The position numbers and the translations under genes were made by a program. A stretch of 33,854 nucleotides of DNA, taken from the NCBI GenBank assembly GCA_011051925.1, contig DRKE01000298.1, positions 1 through 33,854 on the forward strand. The letters run 5' to 3'. The stretch comes from Deltaproteobacteria bacterium (lineage in GTDB: Bacteria; Myxococcota_A; UBA9160; UBA4427). This document shows, piece after piece, positions 19,618 through 28,082 of the stretch; position 1 is the stretch's first letter, and the number at the start of each line of letters is the position of its first letter. Below the pieces are notes generated by a model. The model was given only the letters and a program-made list of their open reading frames with translations, was not told where the DNA came from and made no database searches.

Positions 19618-20868
19618 CTAGCCGCGCGCGTCGAGCAGCCACGGTTCGGGATCGACGGGTTCACCATCGCGACGCAATTCGAAATAGAGGCTGGCCCCGC
19701 CAAGGGAACCGGTCTCGCCGACCGTTCCGAGGATCCCGCCCTCCGCGACCGGGTCACCGACATCGACCCGGATCTCGTCGAGGTGGCCCGAGATCGAGTG
19801 GAAGCCGTCGCCGTGGTCCACGATCACGATCCGTCCGTATCCCCGGAACCAACCCGCGAAGCGGACGATCCCCGGCGCGACACTCCGGACCGGCGATCCC
19901 GCCGGTGCAGCGAAGTCGACACCGCTTCGGAACGTCGCCGTCTGGAACTCCGGATCGACGACCCGTCCGAAAGGCGCGTCGATCTTCGCGTCGACCGGGG
20001 GCACGAGCGCGCCCCGACGCGAGGCGAATCCCGTTCCGGCCACGCTCGATCCCGCGCGATCCGCCCGTCGGCCCAGGGTCCGGATCGTCTCCTCGAGCGC
20101 CTGGGCCGCCTGCTCGAGTTCGAGCAGCAGACGCCGTTCGCTGGTCCGATCCGCCCGCAATCGCGCCAGGATCACGCCCTTCTGTTTCCGCTCGCTGCGG
20201 AGTCGGGCGGCCAGTCGCGTCAATTCGGCGTCGCCCGCCTCCCGCTTCCGCAATGCCTCGTCGAGCTGCTTCTGGAGCGATTCGAGACGCTCCTTTTCCT
20301 GCCCGAAACGCGCAACGAGCTCCGCGTCGCGACGGACGAGGATGCGCAAGGCCGACGCCCGCGCCAGCATCTCGGGCAGCGTCCGACTCGAGAAGAGGAC
20401 ACGGAGGGGACCGATCTCCCCGCCGCGATAGAGGGCCGCGGCACGCGCGGCCAGCATCCGACGCGTCGATTCGAGGCGTGCACGAGCGTCTTCGAGGCGC
20501 GGCTCGATCTCCGAAAGCTTCCGGCGTGCCGCTTCCACGTCCCGTCGTGCCACGCGGCGCTCGCTCACGACCTCCTGCAGTCGACGATCGACTTCCTCGA
20601 GTTCCTCGAGAATCGCGCGCTCGTCCGCTTCGTGCTCGATCACCCGCTCGCGGCTGTGCTGGATCGCCTCCCGGAGTCCCTCGAGCTCTTCCACGCGATC
20701 CCGCGCCGCGGAGGCCTTTCCGGCCGATCCATTCGCGAGACCGATCGCCGCGATGCCGATCATGACCGGAACGACGCCCCGTCTCAGCCGATGGACCGAA
20801 CGTGGCAGCGCACGCCCCTGCCCTCGCCGTCCTGCCCTCGCGACCGGCTCCGATCCGCCCCCGCACAT
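19618..20868 (-). CDS. envC: murein hydrolase activator EnvC-like (coiled coil plus M23 domain)
   Basis: Long coiled coil followed by LytM/M23 domain ending GIVRFAGWFRGYGRIVIVDHGDGFHSISGHLDEIRVDVGDPVAEGGILGTVGETGSLGGASLYFELRRDGEPVDPEPWL. Start may be internal (20763). Confidence 0.88.
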   Translation of the reverse strand: MCGGGSEPVARAGRRGQGRALPRSVHRLRRGVVPVMIGIAAIGLANGSAGKASAARDRVEELEGLREAIQHSRERVIEHEADERAILEELEEVDRRLQEVVSERRVARRDVEAARRKLSEIEPRLEDARARLESTRRMLAARAAALYRGGEIGPLRVLFSSRTLPEMLARASALRILVRRDAELVARFGQEKERLESLQKQLDEALRKREAGDAELTRLAARLRSERKQKGVILARLRADRTSERRLLLELEQAAQALEETIRTLGRRADRAGSSVAGTGFASRRGALVPPVDAKIDAPFGRVVDPEFQTATFRSGVDFAAPAGSPVRSVAPGIVRFAGWFRGYGRIVIVDHGDGFHSISGHLDEIRVDVGDPVAEGGILGTVGETGSLGGASLYFELRRDGEPVDPEPWLLDARG

Positions 20869-20871
20869 CGT

Positions 20872-21771
20872 TCAGGTCCGCCCGCCGACCAGCGCCATGA
20901 TCGACCCCGCCAGCCCGAGCGCCGCACCCGACACGACGAGCCAGAGGGCCTCGGCCGTGGTGAAGAAATGGAGCTCCGCGCGTCCGACCACGAGTTCGAG
21001 CCCCTCGCGGAGCTGCGGCTGCAACCATTCGAAGGCCCCCCATACGACGAAGAGGGCGAGCGCTCCGCCCAGCAGCCCCTGGAGGGTTCCCTCGAGCAGG
21101 AAGGGCACGCGCACGAAGGTCCGACTCGCGCCGACGAGGGCCAGGATCTCGAGTTCATCCTGTCGTGCGTACAGCGCGAGCCGGATCGTGTTGGCCACGA
21201 TCAGCAGTGCGGCCATCCCGAGCACGATCGCGATCGCGACGACACCGATGCGCACCATCGAGACCGCGCGGGCATAGCCTTCGATCCATTCCCGGCCCTG
21301 GGCGAAGTCGTCGATTCCGGGCAATCCGTCCAGGGACGCTTCGAGGATGCCGATCGCCTCGGCCGTCCGCGCTTCGGGTCGCAGTTGGATCTCGAGCGAA
21401 GCCGGCAGGGGATTCTCCTCCAGCCCCGCCAGGAGCGCCTCGCTGCCCGCGATCTCGACGAAGCGTTCGAGGGCCATCTCCTTCGTGACGAGCTCCACGC
21501 GCTCGACACCCGGCGCGGCCGCGACCCGCTCGACCAGATCGCGCTGTTCCGCCTCGGAAAGGCCTTCCTCGAGGTAGGCGGTCAGCTGGAGCTCCGTCCC
21601 GAACTCATCGAGGATGCTCGACATGTTGTGCACGAGAAGGGCCGCGCCGCCGACGAGGACGAGAACGATCGCGATCGTCAGCACGGCCATCAGACTGGTC
21701 GTACTCGCGCTTCGGATTCCACGCAGGGCATTCGAGAAGGCGAGTCCGATCAGCACGAAGACCCGGTTCAT
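20872..21771 (-). CDS. ftsX: cell division permease-like protein FtsX
   Basis: MNRVFVLIGLAFSNALRGIRSASTTSLMAVLTIAIVLVLVGGAALL, FtsX extracellular domain and C-terminal TMs; ATGA overlap with ftsE. The ORF track merges it into a longer frame. Confidence 0.92.
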   Translation of the reverse strand: MNRVFVLIGLAFSNALRGIRSASTTSLMAVLTIAIVLVLVGGAALLVHNMSSILDEFGTELQLTAYLEEGLSEAEQRDLVERVAAAPGVERVELVTKEMALERFVEIAGSEALLAGLEENPLPASLEIQLRPEARTAEAIGILEASLDGLPGIDDFAQGREWIEGYARAVSMVRIGVVAIAIVLGMAALLIVANTIRLALYARQDELEILALVGASRTFVRVPFLLEGTLQGLLGGALALFVVWGAFEWLQPQLREGLELVVGRAELHFFTTAEALWLVVSGAALGLAGSIMALVGGRT

Positions 21772-22496
21772 GGACCGCCTCCGAGGGCCGCCCCCATGGC
21801 CGGCACGTCCTCGACGATGCGTCCGCCATCGAGCCGCAGGACCCGCTTCCCGTAGCGTTCGATCAGCGAATGATCGTGGGTCGCGACCATGACCGTCGTA
21901 CCCCGGGTCGATGCCTTCACGATCAGGTCCATGATCTCGATCGTGAGGTCGGGGTCGAGGTTGCCCGTCGGTTCGTCGGCGAGCAGGATCTCGGGCTCGT
22001 TCACCAGCGCCCGGGCGAGCGCGACCCTCTGCTGTTCGCCGCCCGAGAGGGATCGCGGGTGGTGGAAGCGCCGATGCTGCAGACCGACGGATTTCAGCAG
22101 ACCGAAGACCCGGGAGCGGGCGTCTCGCCGGGGGGTGCCGATCACGTCGAGCGCCAGCCGGACGTTCTCTTCGACGGTCCGATCCTCGAGCAGCTTGAAA
22201 TCCTGGAAGACGACGCCGACATGACGGCGAAGGGCCGGAATCGCGCTCGCTCCGAGACGCGCGACGTTCCTTCCCAGGACGAGGATCTGGCCTTCGGAGG
22301 GTTCCTCGGCCGCGAAGATCAGTTCGAGCAGCGTCGTCTTGCCCGCCCCCGAAGCGCCGGTCAGGAAGACGAACTCGCCGCGTCGGACCTCGAGCGAAAC
22401 GTCGTGCAGTGCGTATTGGCCGGCCATGTAGGACTTGGAGACGTGGTACATCCGCACGGGCGGCTCTCCGGTCGCGTTCGCCGCCCGGCGCCTCAC
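21768..22496 (-). CDS. ftsE: cell division ATP-binding protein FtsE
   Basis: MYHVSKSYMAGQYALHDVSLEVRRGEFVFLTGASGAGKTTLLELIF, SLSGGEQQRVALARALVNEPEILLADEPTGNLDP. Start possibly at 22451. Confidence 0.93.
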   Translation of the reverse strand: MRRRAANATGEPPVRMYHVSKSYMAGQYALHDVSLEVRRGEFVFLTGASGAGKTTLLELIFAAEEPSEGQILVLGRNVARLGASAIPALRRHVGVVFQDFKLLEDRTVEENVRLALDVIGTPRRDARSRVFGLLKSVGLQHRRFHHPRSLSGGEQQRVALARALVNEPEILLADEPTGNLDPDLTIEIMDLIVKASTRGTTVMVATHDHSLIERYGKRVLRLDGGRIVEDVPAMGAALGGGP

Positions 22497-23059
22497 TTCG
22501 GGTGTCGCCTCCGCTTGCGTGCGTTCTCGACGAGATAGTCGAGCACGACCTCATCGAGGGGTTTCTCGGAAACGACGCGATCGCCGAAGACGCGGGACAG
22601 GCCCGAGGCCTTCTCCTCCGGGGTGGCAGGATCGGAGTCCGGGGCGAGGACCGTCGGCTCGGCCATTCCCTGTGTGATCGGCGATTCCGTCCGCGGCGCC
22701 TCGAGGATGGCCGGACGTTCTTCCTCGGTCACGGTTCGCGAATCGGTGGAACCGGCCGACGCATCGGATCCTGCTTCGAGAATGTCCGGGCCGAGCCGTT
22801 CGGCGATCGCCGCGTCGTGTTCGCCCCGGGAAAGGCGCTTCAGCATCGCCTTGTGCTGCCCCTCCATCAACTTCTTGACGGCCTTCTCGAGGTCGGCCTC
22901 CCCGAGCAGATCCGTATATTCCTTCTTCTCCGATGCGACGATGTTCCCGCCGTGGAAGAGGTGGGTGATCACGTGGGGATTGTCGCGCCCGCTGTCCTCG
23001 GTCTGGACGTGGAAGAGGACGCCGCGATAGCGGAAATTCGTATTGAAACCCGACAGCAT
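22493..23059 (-). CDS. conserved protein of unknown function
   Basis: MLSGFNTNFRYRGVLFHVQTEDSGRDNPHVITHLFHGGNIVASEKKEYTDLL...MEGQHKAMLKRL; high GC3 coding frame abutting ftsE; start ATG at 23059. Confidence 0.75.
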   Translation of the reverse strand: MLSGFNTNFRYRGVLFHVQTEDSGRDNPHVITHLFHGGNIVASEKKEYTDLLGEADLEKAVKKLMEGQHKAMLKRLSRGEHDAAIAERLGPDILEAGSDASAGSTDSRTVTEEERPAILEAPRTESPITQGMAEPTVLAPDSDPATPEEKASGLSRVFGDRVVSEKPLDEVVLDYLVENARKRRRHPK

Positions 23060-23289
23060 CGTGAGCGTGATGCCCCCCTGGAATTCGAGCGCACGACCGC
23101 TCTCTGGCGGGCCGGTCGCGAACATACCATGCGATCACCGCGCGCGGGTCGCCCTCCGCGCGCGCCCCCGCGCGACCGGCCATCCCGCCGCAGCAGGACC
23201 GGTTATCGGGTGATCGACCGCGAACCTGAAAGTCGACCGCCAACACCCGGCGAACAGACGGGGCCAAAATGACCCGGCCAAGGGGTCCG

Positions 23290-23317
23290 CCGGCGGGGGG
23301 CTCCCTCCCCCCGCCGG
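23290..23317 (-). terminator. strong GC-rich hairpin downstream of the UGA-containing gene, possible transcription terminator
   Basis: CCGGCGGGGGG-CTCCCT-CCCCCCGCCGG: perfect 11-bp stem, 6-nt loop, 11 nt past the gene stop; no clean U-tract follows. Confidence 0.5.
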
Positions 23318-23327
23318 TGTCCATCCG

Positions 23328-23681
23328 TCAACCGAGCACGGCCTCGTAGGCTTCGTCATTGAATCCGACCACGGTCGTCTTGCCGACACGCATCGTCGGC
23401 GCCCGCAGGTTGCCCGTCGGACCGAGCATCCTGGCCGTGACTTCGGAGAGCTTCGCGTTCTTCATGTCGAACACGTCGAGCTTCTTCCCCTTGGCCACAT
23501 AGACCTTCGACGAAGCCTTCGCGATCTTGCGCGCATCGGCTTCCCCGAGCTTCCGGCTCGCGGGAACCTCCTCGTCGATCTCGACCTTTCTGGCCTCCAG
23601 AAACCTGGAGGCTCGCGTACAACTCGTTCAACCCTTGCGGAAATAGAACCAGTCGATCTTCCTGCCGGCTTTCCTGGCCAC
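23328..23681 (-). CDS. predicted selenoprotein, ArsC/Spx-like thioredoxin-fold protein with UxxC motif (in-frame TGA at 23628-23630 decoded as Sec)
   Basis: Translating through one TGA gives MARKAGRKIDWFYFRKG-U-TSCTRASRFLEARKVEIDEEVPASRKLGEADARKIAKASSKVYVAKGKKLDVFDMKNAKLSEVTARMLGPTGNLRAPTMRVGKTTVVGFNDEAYEAVLG. GTG start at 23681 with AGGAGG 8 nt upstream; SECIS-like hairpin after the TGA; coding-like on both sides of the TGA. Not in the supplied ORF track. Confidence 0.85.
23593..23612 (-). promoter_or_regulatory. putative bacterial SECIS element
   Basis: Minus-strand RNA GCCUCCAG-GUUU-CUGGAGGC: perfect 8-bp stem, loop starting GU; loop G lies 24 nt after the last base of the UGA (23 nt intervening). 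Confidence 0.75.
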
Positions 23682-23701
23682 GATCGTTTCCTCCTCGTAC
23701 T

Positions 23702-24460
23702 TCACGTTCTGCTCGACCCGGACGAGCCCCGCGTCGATCTCGCGTCGGACGACGCATTCGACGACGCTGCATTGTAGGCAGGCCCGCTCGCCGCTGCCCC
23801 CCGGAAGGCCCCGCGCTTCCGACCGTCCGCGCCCGCGAGCGCCAGCCCCGAAAGACCGATGCCCAGCAGGAGTGCGGTTCCGGGTTCCGGCACCGGGGAG
23901 AAATCGGCCGTGCCCGGCGTCGGGGTCGAGAGAACGACGAAGTCGCTCGCATTGTCCCCCGTATCGAGGTTGGCGAAGCGCCTTGCGAGGCTCTCTCCCG
24001 CCGCGGCATCGACCGCCGGACGCCCCTCCCCCGCGAAGACCTCGGACGCGGAGAAGACGCCGTAGCCGAGCGCATCGACGATGCTGTCTCCCAACCGCAA
24101 CACGATCGAATCGGGGCCATTCTGGAAATCGAAATTCGCCAGCAGATCGGCGCCGACGACCGCGGTCGATCCCGCGGCCGTCCGATCCGCAACGACGAAA
24201 AGGCCGCTCGAACCGATCGTTCCGCCGAGCAGGATCGTCGGCCCCGCGGCGCCGTTCGAACCGTTGATGCCTTCGAGCGCATAGCCCTCGAGCGAGGTTC
24301 CCGGCAGGCCCGCCAGCTCGACGAAGACCTGCCCGTCATCCGAGCCCGGTGCGTCGTAGTAGACCTCGGAGAGCAGGGGCATCGCCTCGCCACCGGTCGC
24401 GACGAGGCAGAGGAGCCCGACCCAGCCCCCGATCACCCGGGAATACGTCCTGATCTTCAT
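23702..24460 (-). CDS. PEP-CTERM sorting domain protein (lamin-tail-domain-like ectodomain)
   Basis: Signal peptide MKIRTYSRVIGGWVGLLCLVATGGEA; LLSEVYYDAPGSDDGQVFVELAGLPGTSLEGYALEGING (LTD-like); VPEPGTALLLGIGLSGLALAGADGRKR PEP-CTERM; 36 further residues after the basic cluster. Confidence 0.82.
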   Translation of the reverse strand: MKIRTYSRVIGGWVGLLCLVATGGEAMPLLSEVYYDAPGSDDGQVFVELAGLPGTSLEGYALEGINGSNGAAGPTILLGGTIGSSGLFVVADRTAAGSTAVVGADLLANFDFQNGPDSIVLRLGDSIVDALGYGVFSASEVFAGEGRPAVDAAAGESLARRFANLDTGDNASDFVVLSTPTPGTADFSPVPEPGTALLLGIGLSGLALAGADGRKRGAFRGAAASGPAYNAASSNASSDARSTRGSSGSSRT

Positions 24461-24472
24461 GTCTTCTTCCTT

Positions 24473-26320
24473 TCATTCATTCGTTGGTCCACGGGTTTCG
24501 CTTCCATGGTCCGTGTTGGGGTGGGACGCGGGACCTGGGAAATCCTCCGACTCGGGCCGTCCCGGATGGGAAGCCGATGAGGCTCGGCGCTCGTCGCGCC
24601 AGCGATGGATCCACCCGCCGGTCCAGGCATCGAGCCCCGCATCGAGCTCCAGGGCACGCCAGCGAAGGCGAGAGACCTCGTCGGGCGATATCGGTGACGA
24701 AGCGGAGAGACGTTCGCGAATCCGTTCACGCTCGAAATAGAGCTGATTGATCTCGTCGAGAACGTCGTCGCGCAGGCTGATGATCTGGCGCAGCTCCCGG
24801 GAGAGATCGACCGTTTCGTCGGGATAGATGGCCTCGCCGAGATCCCAACCGAATCGCAAGCCCGCCCGATAGCGGCGCCCTTCGTCCTTGGTGCGATCGA
24901 AGAGTCTGCGCGTATCGCCCGAGACGAAGGACTGGTCGCGGTCGCGTTCGAGGTCGCTTTCGAAGTCGAGATCGAAGCTCAGATCGATCTCGGGCCAGAA
25001 GGCCCGGCGTCGAAGCCGACTCCACATGCTGCCGGCTCGAGCGGCCGTGAGTCCCGCCCGTTCGAGCGCATGGCGACGGATCTCGACGAGCGACGGCCCC
25101 GCCGGCGGCAGGGCGACCCGCGGAGCGGGCATCGCCGACGCCTTTTCGGCCGCCGCCCGCCCCAGCGGTTGGCCGCGAACGTAGAGACCGGACCGGCAGA
25201 GCACGATCGGCGCGGTCGAAGAAGGCCCGGTCGCCTTCGTTCCGGTCCGCAGATCGAGACAATCGGTCGTGCCGACGGGTTGCCCCGTTCTCCAGAAGGG
25301 CCCCGCGATCGTCTCCCCTTCGAGAACGCCATGGTCGCTGACGAGCCAGATCCGCCCGGCGCCCCAGCGAAGGCGGCGAAGCAGGGCGCCGGGCGAAAGC
25401 GGCGGCCGCTCGATCGTCCATGACGACCGGGGGCCATCGGGTCGCGACGAACGCGCATCATCCACCGACGCATCGACGGGACGCCAGGCCATCCCATCCT
25501 CGAAGACGAGAAAAAGCCGTTCGCCAAGGGGATCGAGGACGAGATCGACGAGACGTTCGCCTCCCGCCGTTCGCGGCATCGGCACGTCGCGCCGATCCGT
25601 GATCCGCAGTCCGGATGTCGTGGCGATGCCGCGGACACGCGTGAGCCGATCCGCTCCGAAGAGCCAGGCCTCGACGATCGGCATCGGCCCCGAAGCCGAT
25701 CCGCTCCGCCCGGGCCGAACGAATCGGAGGACGACAAGGGAGGTCGGGCGCGCCGCACCAGCGGGGCGGAGTCGCTGGAAGATACGCCCGTCGGATGTCC
25801 AGTAGGCGCCCGCGTTCGTCGCGAGCAGCAGGCCCGAAGCCGAAACCGCGAGTCGCTGGATCGCGTTCGCCGCTTCGCCGCCGCGAAGCGGGTGCCGCAG
25901 GGGCCGATCGCCCCGACGCCAGGCGTAGAGCCCCGCATCGGTCGCGATCCAGAGGACGCCCATCGGATCGAATTGCAGGTCGTGGACCCCGGAGAGGGAG
26001 GCGTGCACGCGCGCCGTGCCCCGCCACCATGAGACGCCCCCGGCTTCCCCCACCGCGACATCCCCCCCGTCCGCCCTCGCGAGAGCGACGAGCCTTTCCC
26101 CGCGACCCGGAGCCGATTCCAGCCAACCCCAGGCCGAGACCCGCGGCAGGACCGGGCCGGCCGCCGCCCCGATCTCGGCGGCATCGGCGAGGACCAGGCT
26201 CGCGAAGGCGATCCCGAACCCGGCCAGCGCGAACCGGACGCTTCGAAGCCTCGGACCTGCGTGCGGGGCCACGACGCGCGGGCCGGTCGGAACGGAGCGG
26301 GGGCGGGGGCGGGCAATCAT
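24473..26320 (-). CDS. exported protein with propeller-like repeats and C-terminal beta/coiled-coil region
   Basis: ATG at 26320, signal-like VRFALAGFGIAFASLVLADAAEI; repeated LQFDPMGVLWIATDAGLYAWRRGDRPLRHPL / RLAVSASGLLLATNAGAYWTSDGRIFQRL blades as in two-component-regulator-type propellers; C-terminal LRFGWDLGEAIYPDETVDLSRELRQIISLRDDVLDEINQLYFERERIRERL. Confidence 0.7.
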   Translation of the reverse strand: MIARPRPRSVPTGPRVVAPHAGPRLRSVRFALAGFGIAFASLVLADAAEIGAAAGPVLPRVSAWGWLESAPGRGERLVALARADGGDVAVGEAGGVSWWRGTARVHASLSGVHDLQFDPMGVLWIATDAGLYAWRRGDRPLRHPLRGGEAANAIQRLAVSASGLLLATNAGAYWTSDGRIFQRLRPAGAARPTSLVVLRFVRPGRSGSASGPMPIVEAWLFGADRLTRVRGIATTSGLRITDRRDVPMPRTAGGERLVDLVLDPLGERLFLVFEDGMAWRPVDASVDDARSSRPDGPRSSWTIERPPLSPGALLRRLRWGAGRIWLVSDHGVLEGETIAGPFWRTGQPVGTTDCLDLRTGTKATGPSSTAPIVLCRSGLYVRGQPLGRAAAEKASAMPAPRVALPPAGPSLVEIRRHALERAGLTAARAGSMWSRLRRRAFWPEIDLSFDLDFESDLERDRDQSFVSGDTRRLFDRTKDEGRRYRAGLRFGWDLGEAIYPDETVDLSRELRQIISLRDDVLDEINQLYFERERIRERLSASSPISPDEVSRLRWRALELDAGLDAWTGGWIHRWRDERRASSASHPGRPESEDFPGPASHPNTDHGSETRGPTNE

Positions 26321-26481
26321 GGCGGGGGACGTCGCAAGCGCCGTGCCGATCAGCAGGGACCCGGGAAAGCGCGAGCGCGCGCTGGAACGCGCCCCGGGCG
26401 CTCGACCCGGGTCTGCGTGAACGGGCGGCCCGGAGCAGACGTGTTCGGCGGGGCCCGGCCGATGCCCGACCCGAGTGGCGC

Positions 26482-26510
26482 TTGACTCGACCGCGGCCCT
26501 CGCGAAGAAT
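26482..26510 (+). promoter_or_regulatory. putative sigma70-type promoter TTGACT-17 bp-AAGAAT
   Basis: TTGACT at 26482-26487 and AAGAAT at 26505-26510, upstream of the small lipoprotein/cof cluster in a divergent intergenic region. Confidence 0.35.
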
Positions 26511-26599
26511 CGACCGGGATGACATGGGATGACGATGCCGGCCGCGGCTCGCACAGTCGGGGCCCCGACGGGCCACGCGCAGAGGATGCACCGGAGCCG

Positions 26600-27031
26600 A
26601 TGGCGATGGGGGGGCGGGATCACGGGGAACGGGCGGCGGCTCGCACCCGTTCCGGCCACCTCCCCGTTCTCGTTTCCCTGTTTCTCGCTCTCGCCCCGGG
26701 GTTCGGTTGTTCCGCTGGCCGACGCCTGGACGAGGCCGTGATTCCCGCGGACGCGGCGCTCCGGGTGGCGGAGATCGCCGAGCTCCGAGCAGCCATCGAA
26801 CGCGATCATGCGACGCTCGAGGATCTGATCACCCGGAGTGGATCCGACGAGGGCGGCGTCCTGGCGCTCCACGAAGACCCCGCGCTGCGGACCATCGCGG
26901 AGCGACTCACATGGCAGGAACGCCGCCTCGCCCGACTCGAAGGTCTCGGAGCGGAAGGGGAACGTGAAGGGCCCGATGGGAGCGCGGCGGAGGGTTCGAC
27001 GGAACCGGCCGGGATGGCGGTGCCGGAATGA
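26600..27031 (+). CDS. small hypothetical lipoprotein
   Basis: Internal ATG at 26600; signal peptide LPVLVSLFLALAPGFGC lipobox, then an amphipathic helical region (VAEIAELRAAIERDHATLEDLI). Confidence 0.6.
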   Translation: MAMGGRDHGERAAARTRSGHLPVLVSLFLALAPGFGCSAGRRLDEAVIPADAALRVAEIAELRAAIERDHATLEDLITRSGSDEGGVLALHEDPALRTIAERLTWQERRLARLEGLGAEGEREGPDGSAAEGSTEPAGMAVPE

Positions 27032-27089
27032 AGCGGGCGCGGCGAACGTCGGATCCGGGAAGACCGGAAAAAAACGAAGGGCGACTGCG

Positions 27090-28082
27090 ATGAGCGAGCC
27101 GGCCGGGCCATGCGCCGTCCGGGGTTCCGAATCCCCCGAAACCGGTCCCGTCGTCGTCCTGGCCGGGGGCGTCGGTGCCGCCCGCTTCCTGCGCGGTGTC
27201 GTCCGGCGGGTCGCGCCGGCCGATCTGACGGTGATCGTGAATACGGGCGACGACCGCTCCTTCTACGGGGTCCACGTGTCGCCCGATCTCGACATCGTGA
27301 CCTACACCCTGGCCGGACGGATCGATCCCCGACGCGGCTTCGGTCTCGCCGGCGACCGCTTCGAACTCGTCGACCGGCTCGAGGCGCTCGGCCATGAGAC
27401 CTGGTTCCGGCTGGGCGACCGCGACCATGCGAACTGCCTGCATCGGACCCTGCGCCTCGCCGAGGGCGCACGGCTCGACGAGGTCACCGACGAACTCGCG
27501 CGCGATCTCGGCCTGGCGCTGCGCATCCTGCCGATGTCGAACGATCCCTGCCCCACCTTCATCGAGCTCTCCGACCACCGACGACTCCACTTCGAGGAAT
27601 ACCTGGTGCGGGAGGGGGCGCCGACCGACGTCGAGGCGATCGATCTCTCGGCCGCTGAATCGGCCACCCCCGCCCCGGGCGTCGTCGAAGCCCTCGAAAC
27701 GGCGCGCACGATCCTGGTCTCCCCGAGCAATCCGATCGTCTCGATCGGCCCGATCCTCGCGGTTCCCGGCGTTCGTGAAGCCCTGGAAGCCACTTCGGTC
27801 CCGATCGTGGCGGTCTCGCCCATCGTGGGTGGAGCGCCGATCAAGGGCCCCGCCCATACCCTCCTGCGCGCCCGGGGCATCGAGGTCTCGGCCACGGGCG
27901 TGGCGCGCTTCTATCGCGACTGGATCGACGGCTTCGTCTTCGACGAACGCGACGCCGCGCTGGGGGCCGGGATCGAGGCGCTCGGCCTCGTAGCGGATTG
28001 CCTCGACACGATGATGGTGGACGCGGACGTCTCGGAACGGGTCGCCCGGAAGGCCTTCGAACTCGCGGCGCGCCTGCGATGA
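27090..28082 (+). CDS. cofD: 2-phospho-L-lactate transferase (coenzyme F420 biosynthesis)
   Basis: VVLAGGVGAARFLRGV, VNTGDDRSFYGVHVSPDLDIVTYTLAG, WFRLGDRDHANCLHRT, ILPMSNDPCPTFI, SPSNPIVSIGPIL, SPIVGGAPIKGPA. Confidence 0.94.
   Translation: MSEPAGPCAVRGSESPETGPVVVLAGGVGAARFLRGVVRRVAPADLTVIVNTGDDRSFYGVHVSPDLDIVTYTLAGRIDPRRGFGLAGDRFELVDRLEALGHETWFRLGDRDHANCLHRTLRLAEGARLDEVTDELARDLGLALRILPMSNDPCPTFIELSDHRRLHFEEYLVREGAPTDVEAIDLSAAESATPAPGVVEALETARTILVSPSNPIVSIGPILAVPGVREALEATSVPIVAVSPIVGGAPIKGPAHTLLRARGIEVSATGVARFYRDWIDGFVFDERDAALGAGIEALGLVADCLDTMMVDADVSERVARKAFELAARLR

Noticed and set aside
19783-21855. 690-aa plus-strand ORF
   Set aside because: Antisense to envC/ftsX, which have clear family motifs; no domain signal of its own.
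23328-23681. Alternative reading of the TGA as a pseudogene or as two separate small genes
   Set aside because: The TGA falls precisely at a UxxC position, the frame does not shift, a SECIS-like stem follows at correct spacing, and the downstream part has no sensible start with SD; selenocysteine is the simpler explanation, though not proven.
23356-24393. 345-aa minus-strand ORF overlapping the PEP-CTERM and UGA-containing genes
   Set aside because: Out-of-frame Arg/Ser-rich translation; the two overlapping frames carry the PEP-CTERM signal and the thioredoxin-like sequence instead.
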